Assembly (NCBI GenBank): GCA_963851385.1 | Contig: CAWKPE010000012.1 | Coordinates: 278,880 to 342,879 of the forward strand | DNA: 64,000 nt | Source: CAWEFA01 sp963851385 | GTDB lineage: Bacteria > Bacteroidota > Bacteroidia > Bacteroidales > DTGW01 | Direction: 5' to 3' | Made by a program: the position numbers and the translations under genes | Shown here: positions 63,213 through 64,000 of the stretch, one piece after another | Numbering within the stretch: position 1 is the stretch's first letter | Layout of the letters: each line of letters begins with the position of its first letter | The notes under the pieces: model-generated | What the model saw: only the letters and a program-made list of their open reading frames with translations | The model's database searches: none | Told to the model about the DNA's origin: nothing

Positions 63213-63220
63213 TATCTTTG
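63213..63220 (+). promoter_or_regulatory. Possible -7 box before the sensor gene
   Basis: TATCTTTG fits TAnnTTTG and lies 34 nt upstream of the ATG at 63254. The -33 element is not clear. Confidence 0.35.
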
Positions 63221-63253
63221 ATATAAATTGAATCAAAGTTTTATATTGTTAGA

Positions 63254-64000
63254 ATGAAATTTAGGTTTACAATTTCCAAAAAATTAGGTTTAGGATTTGG
63301 CATGTTAACGGTTCTATACTTGTTAATTGCTTTATTTATATATCAAAAACTGGAATCCAGCAAAGAAAAGAACAATCTGATAATAAGCATTTTTGAGCCA
63401 TCAGTAGATAATCTCGGGAAAATGCAAAATATGGTTTCCGACTCGAGAATGTTATTAAAAAGCTGGGTATTCGTGGAGAGGGATTCACTTACTCCTGACA
63501 AGCTGAATCTTCTGGGAATCCTGAAATTTCAATTTCCTCCTATTCAAGACAGCATTTTAAAATTTTATCATCAATGGCCTTCGCAAGAACAATTAATGTT
63601 TGACAATATTCGTTCATTGATAAATGATAGTCTGATTGTTCTGCATAAAAAATATTATTGGTCTTTCTTAATAAGCCTGAGGCATATGATGATAAAATAC
63701 AGTTGGCACAGTACAAGGATATGCTAATGCCTGATGGCAGAATAACTCTTTTAACAGATAAGATATTTTCAAAACTTACATTTTTGCTCGAAGATCAACA
63801 AGCAATCGTAAAAAAAGCATCAAAAGAGTTGAATGAATCATTTGAAAGTATTAAAGGATTCATTAGAACAACATCTATTATTCTTATTATTTTGGCTTTT
63901 ATTATTTCATTTGTTACTATTCATACTCAAATTGGTCCCATAAATTATATTAAGAATATTCTTATTTCAATGGGAAAAGGAATATTGCCAAAAGAAAAAA
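63254..64000 (+). pseudogene. Membrane sensor protein (HAMP type), N-terminal part, frameshifted and cut by the window end
   Basis: Residues 1-135 (63254 to about 63660) begin KFRFTISKKLGLGFGMLTV, a first transmembrane helix, then an extracellular sensor region. The frame then changes. From about 63665 it continues PEAYDDKIQLAQYKDML, PDGRITLLTDKIFS and a second transmembrane helix near TTSIILIILAFIISFVTI, followed by a HAMP-like start (IGPINYIKNIL). At least two single-base corrections near 63645-63665 are needed. The downstream domain (kinase, phosphatase or chemoreceptor) is beyond the window. Confidence 0.6.

Noticed and set aside
1..64000. CRISPR arrays
   Set aside because: No regularly spaced direct repeats with unique spacers were seen. 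All repeats found are inverted and intergenic.
1..64000. tRNA or rRNA genes
   Set aside because: No cloverleaf with a T-arm motif or CCA end, and no rRNA-like segment, was recognised by eye. A GTTCGAATC-like string at about 42612 lies inside a coding region.

Overview
The window is AT-rich chromosomal DNA from a member of the Bacteroidota, most likely a Bacteroidales-type organism with anaerobic metabolism. The evidence is gliding/T9SS ABC transporter genes (gldA, gldF, gldG), a secreted cupredoxin with a C-terminal type IX sorting domain, TAnnTTTG-type -7 promoter boxes, and two complex-I-like hydrogenase gene clusters. No rRNA, tRNA or CRISPR array is visible.

Layout. 1-2147: gliding ABC transporter genes gldG (cut by the window edge), gldF and gldA on the minus strand. 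2369-14334: housekeeping and signalling genes (S41 protease, dCMP deaminase, ROK sugar kinase, nitroreductase, gpmA, OmpA-like protein, glycosyltransferase, a frameshifted hybrid PAS histidine kinase, alcohol dehydrogenase). 14553-15863: an IS4-family element with perfect 9-bp target duplications but a multiply frameshifted transposase, beside a probable remnant of a restriction specificity subunit. 16391-24233: a Hyf-like complex whose large subunit has lost the nickel-binding cysteine pairs and whose small subunit has lost three of four proximal-cluster ligands, so it looks like an energy-converting hydrogenase-related (Ehr) complex. 24547-34689: a second cluster with the set of complex-I membrane and peripheral subunits, intact Ni-binding motifs in the large subunit, and a hydrogenase maturation protease. 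Four of its genes carry indels. 34764-44441: short-chain reductase, PNPOx-fold protein, riboflavin synthase, TolC-like protein, a three-gene set of two ATP-grasp ligases plus a GNAT, and several hypothetical proteins.

44580-51160 is a distinct accessory island. It holds small, functionally unrelated genes (two alpha/beta hydrolases, an esterase, an NTF2-like protein, a lipoprotein, a Cys-rich mini-protein, a methyltransferase, a HAD phosphatase, a metallophosphatase). Six imperfect palindromes in it each begin with the same degenerate 7-mer within 0-29 nt of a gene's stop codon and in that gene's orientation. This is the architecture of an integron-like cassette array, but no integrase lies in the window.

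51467-64000: a second GldA-like ATPase, a GNAT-like protein, metK behind a probable SAM-II riboswitch with a well-placed promoter, gmhA, a T9SS cupredoxin, hflX, an AlgI/AlgX-like O-acetylation pair, birA, a MalY/PatB aminotransferase, and a sensor protein cut by the window end.

Many genes (about nine loci) are broken by single-base indels, several in or beside short homopolymers. This could be real decay or base-calling error in the assembly, and the two cannot be told apart from the sequence alone.
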